From Limimaricola sp027213785 (GTDB lineage Bacteria; Pseudomonadota; Alphaproteobacteria; Rhodobacterales; Rhodobacteraceae), in NCBI RefSeq assembly GCF_050847355.1, contig NZ_CP193755.1, positions 1,488,001 through 1,552,000 on the forward strand: 64,000 bases of DNA. The letters run 5' to 3'. The notes beneath the pieces were generated by a model. It had not been told where the DNA came from and ran no database searches. It saw only the letters and a program-made list of their open reading frames with translations. The stretch's first letter is position 1; each line of letters begins with the position of its first letter. Below, piece after piece: positions 55,372-63,863 of this stretch. A program made the translations under genes and the position numbers.

Positions 55372-55601
55372 TCTTCACCGTCATAGAGGTTCACGGGCTG
55401 CGACGGCATGATGGTCGAGATCGCGCTCTTGTAGACGAGCTGGGATTGACCATCGCGGCGCAGCAGCACGCAGAAATTGTCGAACCAAGTGATGACGCCC
55501 TGCAGCTTCACGCCGTTGATCAGGAAGATCGTCACCGGCACCTTGATCTTGCGCACATGGTTCAGGAAGGCGTCCTGAAGGTTCTGCTTGTCACCGGCCA
55601 T
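55368..55601 (-). CDS. hfq: RNA chaperone Hfq
   Basis: A 77-residue Sm-like protein. The Sm1 motif VTIFLINGVKLQGVITWFDNF is at 23-43 and the Sm2 variant YKSAISTIMP at 57-66, where most bacteria have YKHAIST; Ser replaces His as in Rhodobacter. It forms a hexamer and brings sRNAs to mRNAs. The ATG at 55601 follows AAAGGGACCGTG. It lacks the long C-terminal tail of E. coli Hfq. The candidate sRNA at 20664 is a possible client. Confidence 0.96.
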   Translation of the reverse strand: MAGDKQNLQDAFLNHVRKIKVPVTIFLINGVKLQGVITWFDNFCVLLRRDGQSQLVYKSAISTIMPSQPVNLYDGED

Positions 55602-55726
55602 CACGGTCCCTTTGTTCTTGCGGCCGCGTACCGGCCTTTTCCCTCGTTGGAAAGGAGTATGTCGCGCCGCCGGTGGAGTTTCCAGCCCGGAAATAGGTGC
55701 AAAGGCGCAGGGCCGCGGCGCGTGTC

Positions 55727-57247
55727 TCAACTGCGCCAGCTGGAGGGGTTCAAAAGCGCGATGATCGCCAGCGTCTCGAGCCGGCCCAGCACCATCGCCG
55801 CGGCGAGGATCGTCTTGGCCATGTCGGGAATGCCGGCATAGGAGATCGGGTATTGCGCGCCGATCTCGGCCAGCGGCCCGGTGGTCGAGAGCGCGGCCAC
55901 GGTCAGCGTCATCGCCACCTCGAACTGCACGCCCGTGAGCGACAGCGCCAGCATCACCGCCGTCACCGACAGCGCGAAGAGCATGAAGAAGATCCACGAG
56001 ATGAAGGCGCCCTCGCGACGGATCCGCCGCGCCTCGACGCCGTCGCCGCCGACCGAATGCGGATGCACCAGACGCTCCAGCTCGCGCTTGCCATGCATCC
56101 ACAGCGCATAGACGCGCAGCAGCTTCACCCCGCCCGCCGTGGTCGCCACACCGCCGCCGATCAGCGCGAGCCCGACGAGGATCAGCCCCGGCGTCTCGAG
56201 GCCGGACCAGTCGGCGGCACCGAGCCAGTACCGGCTTTCGAAGCCGGTGGTGGTGAGAAAGGACGAGACGGTGAACAGCGCGCCCCACAGCGCCGAGAAG
56301 GCCTGCGGCAGGTCGGCCTCGACCCGGTCCTCGACCGCGCCGAAGAAATGCCGCATGAAGAGCAGCCCGGGCACGATCAGCACCAGCGCGAGGCCCATGC
56401 GCAGCTCGGGGTCGCGCATCAGCCGGCCGCCCTGATCGCCGAAGAGGTTGCGCGCGAAGGTGAGCCGCGACAGCGCGAAGACCGAGAACAGCACGATCAG
56501 CATCTCGCCCAGCAGCCCGGAATTGGCGTAGCGCAGCCCGCCCACCGGGCTGATGCCGCTGGTGGCGAGGGTCGACATCGCGTGGCAGAACGCCACGAAG
56601 GGCCGGTCGCCCGCCGCCACGAGGCCGAGCCAGAGCAGCCCCGTGAGCCCGGCATAGATCGGCAGCAGCCGCGCGGCGTAGCGCACCAGCCGTTCGGAGG
56701 GATCGGCGATACGGGTGATCTGGCTCAGCCGCGCGCCGCCCTCGCCGATGATCGACGGGCTGCGCACCTCGAAGCCGCCGAGGTTCATCGGCGCCAGGAT
56801 CGACACCGCGGTCACCCAGATCAGCAGCCCGCCGAGCCAGCCCACCGTGGCGCGCCACAGATGCAGGCTGTCATTGAGCCGCACCACGTTGTCGTAGACC
56901 GTGGCGCCGGTAGTGGTGAAGCTCGACACCATCTCGAACCACGCATTGAGGAAGGAGGTCGTCCCCAGCGCCTCGTGGAACGGGATCGCGAACATGACCG
57001 GCAGCACCGTGAAGGCCGCGACCAGCGCCGAAAGCTGGCTGCGCGGCACGCTGGCGGGCCGGTAATTCGCGGTGGCGAGGCCGATCAGCAGCGACAGCAT
57101 CAGCCCGAGGATCGCGCCGTAGAGAAAGGTGCGCGACGTCAGCCATTCCTCGCGCACCAAAGCGTGGACCGCCGGCAGCATCATCGCCGCCGAACCGATC
57201 GCCATCAGCAGCACGAAGAACGGGATGCGGGTGAGACGGTGCTCCAT
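55727..57247 (-). CDS. trkH: Trk potassium uptake transporter TrkH
   Basis: A 506-residue polytopic K+ channel-like protein built of four M1-P-M2 repeats. Selectivity-loop segments include SSFTTTGATVYD, ATSGISPVGG, TTTGFESRYW-like SFLTTTGFES and ALSTTGPLAEIG, and the intramembrane loop GGGVATTAGGVKLLR gates the pore. It is translated with trkA (5-bp gap). K+ uptake is controlled by the TrkA ring. Confidence 0.95.
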   Translation of the reverse strand: MEHRLTRIPFFVLLMAIGSAAMMLPAVHALVREEWLTSRTFLYGAILGLMLSLLIGLATANYRPASVPRSQLSALVAAFTVLPVMFAIPFHEALGTTSFLNAWFEMVSSFTTTGATVYDNVVRLNDSLHLWRATVGWLGGLLIWVTAVSILAPMNLGGFEVRSPSIIGEGGARLSQITRIADPSERLVRYAARLLPIYAGLTGLLWLGLVAAGDRPFVAFCHAMSTLATSGISPVGGLRYANSGLLGEMLIVLFSVFALSRLTFARNLFGDQGGRLMRDPELRMGLALVLIVPGLLFMRHFFGAVEDRVEADLPQAFSALWGALFTVSSFLTTTGFESRYWLGAADWSGLETPGLILVGLALIGGGVATTAGGVKLLRVYALWMHGKRELERLVHPHSVGGDGVEARRIRREGAFISWIFFMLFALSVTAVMLALSLTGVQFEVAMTLTVAALSTTGPLAEIGAQYPISYAGIPDMAKTILAAAMVLGRLETLAIIALLNPSSWRS

Positions 57248-57252
57248 GCGGC

Positions 57253-58629
57253 TCAGAAGAAATCGATCGAAACCTGGAGCAGCCGTTCGACCTCCGGCAC
57301 GTCCGAGGCCATGGCGAAGAGCGCGACCATGTCGCCCTCCTCGATCCTAAGCGCACCGTGGATCTTCATCATCCGCCCGTCCTTGACCACGCCGCCGACC
57401 AGCACGCCCTCCGGGAAGGCGATGTCGCGGATACGCTGGCCCGCGATCGGCGAGGTGCCCAGGACCTGCGCCTCGATCAGCTCGGCCTCGGCGTCGCCGA
57501 TCGAATAGACGCCGCGCACCCGCCCGTGGCGGATATGGCGCAGGATCGAGCTCACCGTCGTGGCGCGCGGGTTGATGTAGGCGTCGATGTCCATCGCCTG
57601 CATCAGCGGCACCAGAGTCGGGTCGTTGACCAGACAGATCGCCAGCGGGCAGCCGAGCGCCTTGGCGCGCACCGAGGCCAGAAGGTTGGTCTTGTCGTCG
57701 TCGGTGACCACCAGCACGGCGTCGGCGGTACCGATCTGCGCCTCTTCGAGCAGCGCCGCGTCGAGGCCGTCGCCGTTGAGCACGATGGTGCGGTCGAGCT
57801 GGTCGGCGGCGCGTTCGGCGGCGAGCCGGTCGCGCTCGATCATCTTCACGCGCAGCCGGTCGGCGCGGCCTTCCAGTGCCCGCGCCACGCCGAGGCCAAC
57901 ATTGCCGCCGCCGATCACCACGATCCGCTCCTGCTTGGCGGGCCGCTTGCCGAAGATCTCCAGCGTGCGGACCATGTCGGAGGTGTCGGTGAAGACGTAG
58001 ATCGCGTCGCCCGGAAAGATCTGGTCCTCGGGGCTCGGCGCGAAGAGACGGCCGCGGCGGCGGATGCCCACCACGATGGCGCGCAGCGTCGAGAACAGGT
58101 CGGTGAGCTGCCGCAGCGGCGTGTTGATGACCGGGCAATCCTCGTCGATCGAGATGCCCAGCAGATGCGCGCGCCCGTCGAGAAAGCTTTCCGCGTCGAA
58201 AGCCGATGGCGCGGCGAGCCGCTGCAACGCCGCCTCGGCCACTTCCTTTTCGGGCGAGATCACCACGTCGATCGGCATGTGATCGCGCCGGTAGAGATCG
58301 GAATAGATCGCGTCGAGATAGGATTGCGCCCGGAGCCGCGCGATCTTGCGCTGGATCGAGAACACCGAATGCGCCACCTGGCAGGTCACCATGTTGACCT
58401 CGTCGCTATGGGTGGCGGCGATGATCATGTCGGCGTCGCGCGCCCCGGCGCGGTCGAGCACGTCCGGGTAGCTGGCGAAGCCGGTGATGCCTTGCACGTC
58501 GAGCGTGTCGGTGGCACGGCGCACGAGGTCGGGGTTGCTGTCGACGACGGTGACGTCGTTGCGCTCGCCCGACAGGTGTCGGGCGATCTGCCAGCCGACC
58601 TGCCCGGCGCCGCAGATGATGACCTTCAT
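57253..58629 (-). CDS. trkA: Trk system potassium regulator TrkA
   Basis: A 458-residue peripheral protein with two tandem RCK_N-RCK_C units. NAD-binding motifs are ICGAGQVGWQIA at 5-16 and VIGGGNVGLGVA in the second half. It assembles as a ring on TrkH and gates K+ flow in response to NAD(H) or ATP. The ATG at 58629 opens MKVIICGAG with GGGAAC upstream. A GC hairpin separates it from ntrX. Confidence 0.95.
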   Translation of the reverse strand: MKVIICGAGQVGWQIARHLSGERNDVTVVDSNPDLVRRATDTLDVQGITGFASYPDVLDRAGARDADMIIAATHSDEVNMVTCQVAHSVFSIQRKIARLRAQSYLDAIYSDLYRRDHMPIDVVISPEKEVAEAALQRLAAPSAFDAESFLDGRAHLLGISIDEDCPVINTPLRQLTDLFSTLRAIVVGIRRRGRLFAPSPEDQIFPGDAIYVFTDTSDMVRTLEIFGKRPAKQERIVVIGGGNVGLGVARALEGRADRLRVKMIERDRLAAERAADQLDRTIVLNGDGLDAALLEEAQIGTADAVLVVTDDDKTNLLASVRAKALGCPLAICLVNDPTLVPLMQAMDIDAYINPRATTVSSILRHIRHGRVRGVYSIGDAEAELIEAQVLGTSPIAGQRIRDIAFPEGVLVGGVVKDGRMMKIHGALRIEEGDMVALFAMASDVPEVERLLQVSIDFF

Positions 58630-58657
58630 CTTCGTTCCCGGTCCTTTGGGGCGCGCC

Positions 58658-58681
58658 CGTGGCGGCGCTCATGCCGCCACG
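58658..58681 (-). terminator. stem-loop between ntrX and trkA
   Basis: CGTGGCGGC pairs with GCCGCCACG around a 6-base loop in the 80 bp between ntrX and trkA. No U run on the minus strand. May mark an mRNA processing site or partial termination within the ntr-trk block. Confidence 0.45.
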
Positions 58682-58709
58682 GAGTGCCAGAGCCCGAAGG
58701 GGCGGTCAA

Positions 58710-60104
58710 TCAGTCCTCGACATGCGCCACGCGCGCGCCCGCCTTGGACGAGGTGACGACACCGAGGCTCTTGAGCTTGCGGTGCAGCGCCGAGCGCTCC
58801 ATGCCGACGAAGGCCGCGGTGCGGGAGATGTTGCCGCCGAAGCGGTTGATCTGGGTCAGCAGGTATTCCCGCTCGAACAGCTCGCGCGCCTCGCGCAGCG
58901 GCAGGGTCGCGAGCCCGCCCGACAGCACCACGCGCCCTTCCTCGGCACCCGGATCCTCAAGGCCCGGCAGTTCCTTGGCGGTGATCTCGCCGGAAGAATC
59001 TCCGAGGATAAGAACGCGTTCGATGACGTTCTTCAGCTGGCGGATATTGCCGGGCCAGAGCATGGTCTGCAACAAGGCGCGGGCATCCTCGCCCAGGGGA
59101 CGCAGCGGCAGGCCCTGGCTCTTGTTCAGCTCGGCGATGAAGTGCTCGGCCAGCAGCGGAATGTCCTCGCGCCGTTCCTCGAGACCGGGGACGTGGATCG
59201 GCACGACGTTCAGGCGGTGGTAAAGCTCCTGGCGGAACGAGCCGCCCTGGATCGCCGCCTGCAGATCGCGGTTGGTCGAGGAGATCACCCGCAGATCGAC
59301 CTGCACCTTTTCCGAGCCGCCGACGCGGTGGAACGACTGGTCGACCAGCACCCGCAGGATCTTCGACTGGGTGCCGAGCGGCATGTCCGCCACCTCGTCG
59401 AAATAGATCACGCCGCCATTGGCCTGTTCGAGAAGACCCTTCTCGATGCCCTTTTCGGGGCTTTCGCGGCCGAACAGCACCTCTTCCATCCGGTTCGGCT
59501 CGATGGTGATCGAGTTCACGGTAACGAAGGGTGCGTCGGCGCGGTTCGAATTGGCGTGAATGTAGCGCGCGGCGACCTCCTTGCCGGAGCCGGGATGGCC
59601 CGACAGCATCACCCGGCCGTTCGAGCGCGTCACCTTGTCGAGCTGCGAGCGCAGGGAGCGGAACGCGGCGCTGTCGCCCAGCATCTCCGCGGGGGCGGTA
59701 TCGCCACGCCGCAATTCGCTGTTTTCGCGCCGCAACCGCGAGGTCTCCATCGCGCGCTTGATGACCACCAGCAGCTGGTCGATGTTGAACGGCTTCTCGA
59801 TGAAGTCGTAGGCGCCCTGCTTGATCGCGGCCACCGCGATCTCGATGTTGCCATGGCCCGAAATGATGACGATCGGCACGCCGGGGTGGTCGCGCTTCAC
59901 CGCCTTGAGGATGTCGATCCCGTCCATCCGGCTGTCCTTGAGCCAGATGTCGAGGATCATCAGCGCCGGGACCTCGTCCTCGATCGCGCTCATGCATTCG
60001 TCGGAGGTGCCCGCGAGCCGGGTGGAATAGCCCTCGTCGCGCAGGATGTCCGAGATCAGTTCGCGGATGTCGCGCTCGTCGTCGGTAATCAGGATGTCGC
60101 CCAT
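58710..60104 (-). CDS. ntrX: nitrogen assimilation response regulator NtrX
   Basis: A 464-residue regulator. Receiver domain with phospho-acceptor Asp52 in LMILDIWL and Lys in FIEKPFN; AAA+ domain with Walker A GHPGSGKE at 169-176 and Walker B IYFDEV at 233-238; Fis-type DNA-binding end with GGNISRTAAFVG. The sigma-54 contact loop GAFTGA is replaced by RESPEKG. ATG 60104 (MGDILITDD) matches the family start and has GAGG six bases upstream; ATG 60116, overlapping the ntrY stop, is the alternative. It acts with NtrY in nitrogen, redox and respiratory control. Confidence 0.95.
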   Translation of the reverse strand: MGDILITDDERDIRELISDILRDEGYSTRLAGTSDECMSAIEDEVPALMILDIWLKDSRMDGIDILKAVKRDHPGVPIVIISGHGNIEIAVAAIKQGAYDFIEKPFNIDQLLVVIKRAMETSRLRRENSELRRGDTAPAEMLGDSAAFRSLRSQLDKVTRSNGRVMLSGHPGSGKEVAARYIHANSNRADAPFVTVNSITIEPNRMEEVLFGRESPEKGIEKGLLEQANGGVIYFDEVADMPLGTQSKILRVLVDQSFHRVGGSEKVQVDLRVISSTNRDLQAAIQGGSFRQELYHRLNVVPIHVPGLEERREDIPLLAEHFIAELNKSQGLPLRPLGEDARALLQTMLWPGNIRQLKNVIERVLILGDSSGEITAKELPGLEDPGAEEGRVVLSGGLATLPLREARELFEREYLLTQINRFGGNISRTAAFVGMERSALHRKLKSLGVVTSSKAGARVAHVED

Positions 60105-60112
60105 CTCATGCC

Positions 60113-62395
60113 TCATGCTGTTGCCTGCAATGCCGGTTTCCCGGTCTTCTCGATGTCCCCCGATTCGCCATGACCCTGGCCCAGAACGGGAAGGGTGATG
60201 ACCGCCATGGCGCCCTTGTGGGCGCCCTCCTCGAAGGCTGGCGCGTCGACGAGGGACAGGCTGCCGCCATGCTCCTCGATGATCTTCTTCACGATAGGCA
60301 GGCCGAGACCAGTGCCCTTGTCGCGGGTCGTCACGTAAGGCTCGAACAGCCGGGCCCGGTCTTCGGGCAGGCCGATGCCGTTGTCGGCGATGCTGATGCG
60401 CGCTTCGGCGGCATCGGTCTGCATCGTCACGCGGATGGTCGGGGAAAGCCCCTCCCCCATGCCTTTTTCAATTGCGCTTTCAATGGCTTCACCGGCGTTC
60501 TTGATCAGGTTCGTGAAGGCCTGCGTGATCATGGTGGCGTCGATCTCGGCGGGCACGGCCTGCGTCGGTAGATCCACTTCGAAGCGCACCTCCGGCTGCC
60601 CGGCCTCCTGCAGCGTCACCGCGTCGCGCAAGAGCGCGGCCAGGTCGTTGCGGCTGCGATCGGGCTCGGGCATGCGTGCGAATTTCGAGAACTCGTCGAC
60701 GATGCGGCGCAGATCGCCGGTCTGCCGCACGATCACCTCGGTCATCTGCGCCAGCGCCTGCGCATCCGCCTCGCCAAGCTGGCGGCCGAACTTGCGCTGG
60801 ATCCGCTCGGCCGAAAGCCGGATCGGCGTCAGCGGGTTCTTGATCTCATGCGCGATACGCCGCGCCACGTCGCCCCAGGCGGCCATGCGCTGCGCCGAGA
60901 CGAGATCGCTGACATCGTCGAAGGCCACGACATAGCCTTCGAGCGCGCCGTCATCGGCCCGCCGTGGCGCCATCCGCACCAGAAGCACCTCCTGGCTGCC
61001 GTCGCGGACCAGCCGCAGCTGTTCCTGCACCGCGTCGCGCCCCTCGTCGCGCAACGATCCGAACAGCGGCTCGAACTCGGGCACCAGCATCGCCAGCGTC
61101 GCCGCCTCGGGCAGCACCGTGATGCCCAGAAGCCGCAGCGCCGAGCGGTTGGCGAAATCCACGCGGCCCTCGGCGTCGAGGCCGATCACGCCGGAGGTCA
61201 CCGAGCCCAGCACGCTGTCGAACAGCCGGCGCCGTGCCTCGATCTGGCGCGTGTTGTCGAGCAGCCGGTCGCGCTGCGCCTTCAGCTCGGTGGTCATCTG
61301 GTTGAAATAGGTGCCGAGCTGGGCGATCTCGTCATCGCCCTCCTCCTCGATTACCCGCACGTCGAGATCGCCCGCGCCGACGCGCTGGCTGGCCGAGACG
61401 AGCCGCCCCACCGGCTTGGACAGCCGCTCTGCGAACCACAGCCCGAGCCAGATCGCCGCGAGGATCAGGATCACCGCGAAGCCCAGATACAGCAGGCCGA
61501 ACTCGAAGAGCAGCCGGCCGCGCTCGGCTTCGAGCTGCTGGTACAGCTCGACCGTCTGCTGGGTGTCGTCCAGAAGCGCGAGGATCCCGCCATCGACCTC
61601 GCGCGTCACGTAGAGATAGCGGTCGGTGAAGTTCTCGAGCGGGATCAACGCGCGGAACTCGTTGTTGACCCAGTCCTCGACGATGGCGATGCCCTGCGCA
61701 TCGGCGCGGCGGAAGATCTCCCGCGCCGGACGCTCGAAATCGAACTCGTAGCTGCGCGCGCCACGGGCGCGGATCTCGCCCGCCCCGTTGATCACGAAGG
61801 CCTCGGTCAGCCCCCGCTCGATCTGGCTCTGAACCCGGCCGAGCGCCTGGCGCACCTCGCCATCCGACAGGAAGGGCTGCGCCTCGCGCTCCGCGTCGAG
61901 AAAGGCGGCAAGTTCGAGCCCGTCGCGCGACAGGTCCTGCCGGTGCTCTTCCTCATACGCCTGCGCGGCGGTGAGCGAGGCGCCGAGCACGGTGCGCACC
62001 CGCTCCGAGAACCAGCCCTCGAGGCCGACATTGATGGTGAGCACCGAGAACACGGCGACCAGCACCGTGGGGATCAGCGCGATCAGCGCGAACACGCCGG
62101 TGAGCCGCAAGTGCAGCCGCGAGCCCGCCGAGCGCGCGCGCCGCGCCGAGATCATCCGCGCCACGCGGAACGAGACCAGCGCCGCCACGACCAGCGCGTA
62201 GACCAGATCGCCCAGAAGCACGAGGCGCAGCATCGGCGAGCTGGCACCCTGGTCGAGCGGTCCCAGCACCCAGAAGGTGGCGAAGGCCAGCAACGGCCCG
62301 AGAACGACCAACGACAAGGTCGCAGCGTTCTGCACCCGCCGCTGGCGTCGCCAGCGCGTCACGCGAGAGAATCGGGAGGTCGATAACCGCCTCAA
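60113..62395 (-). CDS. ntrY: nitrogen regulation sensor histidine kinase NtrY
   Basis: A 760-residue membrane kinase. Membrane helices lie at about 25-45, 58-78, 95-120 and 300-325 with a periplasmic sensor region between the third and fourth; then HAMP, PAS (GVIGLDAEGRVDFAN), HisKA with His516 in IAHEIKNPLTPIRLSAERI, and HATPase (NLIKNAGEAIE, DNGIGLPED, GTGLGLPIVKKI). The only in-frame start near the usual N-terminus is a TTG at 62395 with GGGCAGGG before it; no ATG or GTG precedes it before a stop. It pairs with NtrX. Confidence 0.93.
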   Translation of the reverse strand: MRRLSTSRFSRVTRWRRQRRVQNAATLSLVVLGPLLAFATFWVLGPLDQGASSPMLRLVLLGDLVYALVVAALVSFRVARMISARRARSAGSRLHLRLTGVFALIALIPTVLVAVFSVLTINVGLEGWFSERVRTVLGASLTAAQAYEEEHRQDLSRDGLELAAFLDAEREAQPFLSDGEVRQALGRVQSQIERGLTEAFVINGAGEIRARGARSYEFDFERPAREIFRRADAQGIAIVEDWVNNEFRALIPLENFTDRYLYVTREVDGGILALLDDTQQTVELYQQLEAERGRLLFEFGLLYLGFAVILILAAIWLGLWFAERLSKPVGRLVSASQRVGAGDLDVRVIEEEGDDEIAQLGTYFNQMTTELKAQRDRLLDNTRQIEARRRLFDSVLGSVTSGVIGLDAEGRVDFANRSALRLLGITVLPEAATLAMLVPEFEPLFGSLRDEGRDAVQEQLRLVRDGSQEVLLVRMAPRRADDGALEGYVVAFDDVSDLVSAQRMAAWGDVARRIAHEIKNPLTPIRLSAERIQRKFGRQLGEADAQALAQMTEVIVRQTGDLRRIVDEFSKFARMPEPDRSRNDLAALLRDAVTLQEAGQPEVRFEVDLPTQAVPAEIDATMITQAFTNLIKNAGEAIESAIEKGMGEGLSPTIRVTMQTDAAEARISIADNGIGLPEDRARLFEPYVTTRDKGTGLGLPIVKKIIEEHGGSLSLVDAPAFEEGAHKGAMAVITLPVLGQGHGESGDIEKTGKPALQATA

Positions 62396-62492
62396 GCACC
62401 CTGCCCCGTTGATGGGAACGCAAGTTCCGCCGCCTCATCGCCATGATCTCACCCCGGCCATGCGTCCGGGGGGTCACGGTTCTGTTGCGGTT

Positions 62493-63863
62493 TTACATCA
62501 ACTTACGGCGTCGTGTCACGCGAATATCGAGGTCGGTGATCTTCTTGCGCAACGTATTGCGATTGATGCCCAGAAGATCGGCGCATTTCGCCTGATTTCC
62601 GCCGGTCGCATCCAGCGCGATTTCAATCAGCGGCGTCTCGATCTCCTTGAGAATCCTCTGATAAAGTCCGACGGGGGGCAGCTGCCCGCCATGCAGGTCG
62701 AAATAACGCCGCAGATGCCGTTCGACGCTGGCCGAGAGCTTCTCCCCCTCGCCGCCGCCGCGCAGCGGCTCTGCCGCCGGCTGTCCGCCCAGCACCGTCT
62801 CGACGTCGGCACGGGTGATTTCCTCCTCGGTCGAGGTCACCACGAGTCGGCGCACCGCGTTCTCGAGCTGGCGCACGTTGCCGGGCCAGGAATAGGCGCG
62901 GATCATCTCGGTGGCCTGGGGCGACAGGCGGCGCGGTCCGAGCCCGTCACGCTCGGCGCGCAGCAGGAAGTGCTCGGCCAGAAGCGGAATGTCGTCGACC
63001 CGCTCGCGCAGCGACGGCACGGCGATGGTGACGCCGGCGAGGCGGTAATAGAGATCCTCGCGGAAATCGCCCGCCTCGATGCGCCGCGCCAGATCGCCCT
63101 GCGAGCTGGCCATGATGCGCGGCGCGCTGTCGCCCATCGCGTCGAGCATGCGCACGATCCGGGCCTGCGCGTCGCCGTCGAGATCGCCGACCTCGTCGAA
63201 CAGGATCGAGCCGCCGCGCGCCCGGCTCAGCACCGCGCCGGGGCCGTCCATGCCCGACAGGTCGCTGGCCGAGACGGTGACGAATGGCAGCGAACGGCGG
63301 TCCGAGAAATCGTGGATCGCCCGCGCGATCAGCGATTTTCCGGTGCCGCTTTCGCCGGTGATCAGCACCGGCAGCGCGGTGTTCATCACCCGCGCCACCA
63401 GCCGGTAGAGCGCCTGCATCGCCTGGGTGCGGCCCACCAGCGGCAGATCGCCGCCCGCCGCCGTCTCGCTCGGTGTCTCGCGCGGCGCGGGCGCGCGGCG
63501 CTTGGCCTCCAGGGCGCGCGAGGCGCGTTTCATCAGGTCCGGCAGATCGAAAGGCTTGGGCAGATAATCATAGGCCTCGGCCTCGGCGGCCTGGATCGCG
63601 GTCATGATCGTGTTCTGCGCCGAGATGACGATCACCGGCAGGCCGGGCCGCGCTTCGGAGATCTTCGGCAGCTGCTCGATGCCGTTGCCGTCCGGCATGA
63701 CCACGTCGGAGATCACCAGATCGCCCTTGCCCTCCTCGACCCAGCGCATCAGCGTGACCAGCGAAGAGGTCGCATGCACCTTGCAGCCGGCGCGGGTCAG
63801 CGCCTGGGTCAGCACGGTGCGGATGGTGCGGTCGTCATCGGCGACCAGGATCGTTCCGTCCAT
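62493..63863 (-). CDS. ntrC: nitrogen regulatory response regulator NtrC
   Basis: A 456-residue regulator. Receiver with Asp53 in LVISDVVMPDG and Lys in YLPKPFD; AAA+ domain with Walker A GESGTGKS at 170-177 and Walker B SILFDEVG at 219-226; C-terminal Fis helix-turn-helix GGNQAKCADLLGINRNTLRKK. The stretch between Walker A and Walker B is shorter than in E. coli NtrC by my count and lacks GAFTGA, as reported for R. capsulatus NtrC that activates with sigma-70. Its ATG overlaps the ntrB stop by one base (TGATG). Confidence 0.96.
   Translation of the reverse strand: MDGTILVADDDRTIRTVLTQALTRAGCKVHATSSLVTLMRWVEEGKGDLVISDVVMPDGNGIEQLPKISEARPGLPVIVISAQNTIMTAIQAAEAEAYDYLPKPFDLPDLMKRASRALEAKRRAPAPRETPSETAAGGDLPLVGRTQAMQALYRLVARVMNTALPVLITGESGTGKSLIARAIHDFSDRRSLPFVTVSASDLSGMDGPGAVLSRARGGSILFDEVGDLDGDAQARIVRMLDAMGDSAPRIMASSQGDLARRIEAGDFREDLYYRLAGVTIAVPSLRERVDDIPLLAEHFLLRAERDGLGPRRLSPQATEMIRAYSWPGNVRQLENAVRRLVVTSTEEEITRADVETVLGGQPAAEPLRGGGEGEKLSASVERHLRRYFDLHGGQLPPVGLYQRILKEIETPLIEIALDATGGNQAKCADLLGINRNTLRKKITDLDIRVTRRRKLM

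Noticed and set aside
61953..62477. 174-codon frame starting with two ATGs upstream of ntrY
   Set aside because: After the first residues it runs inside ntrY in another frame with shadow composition. Kept only as a note on the ntrY start.
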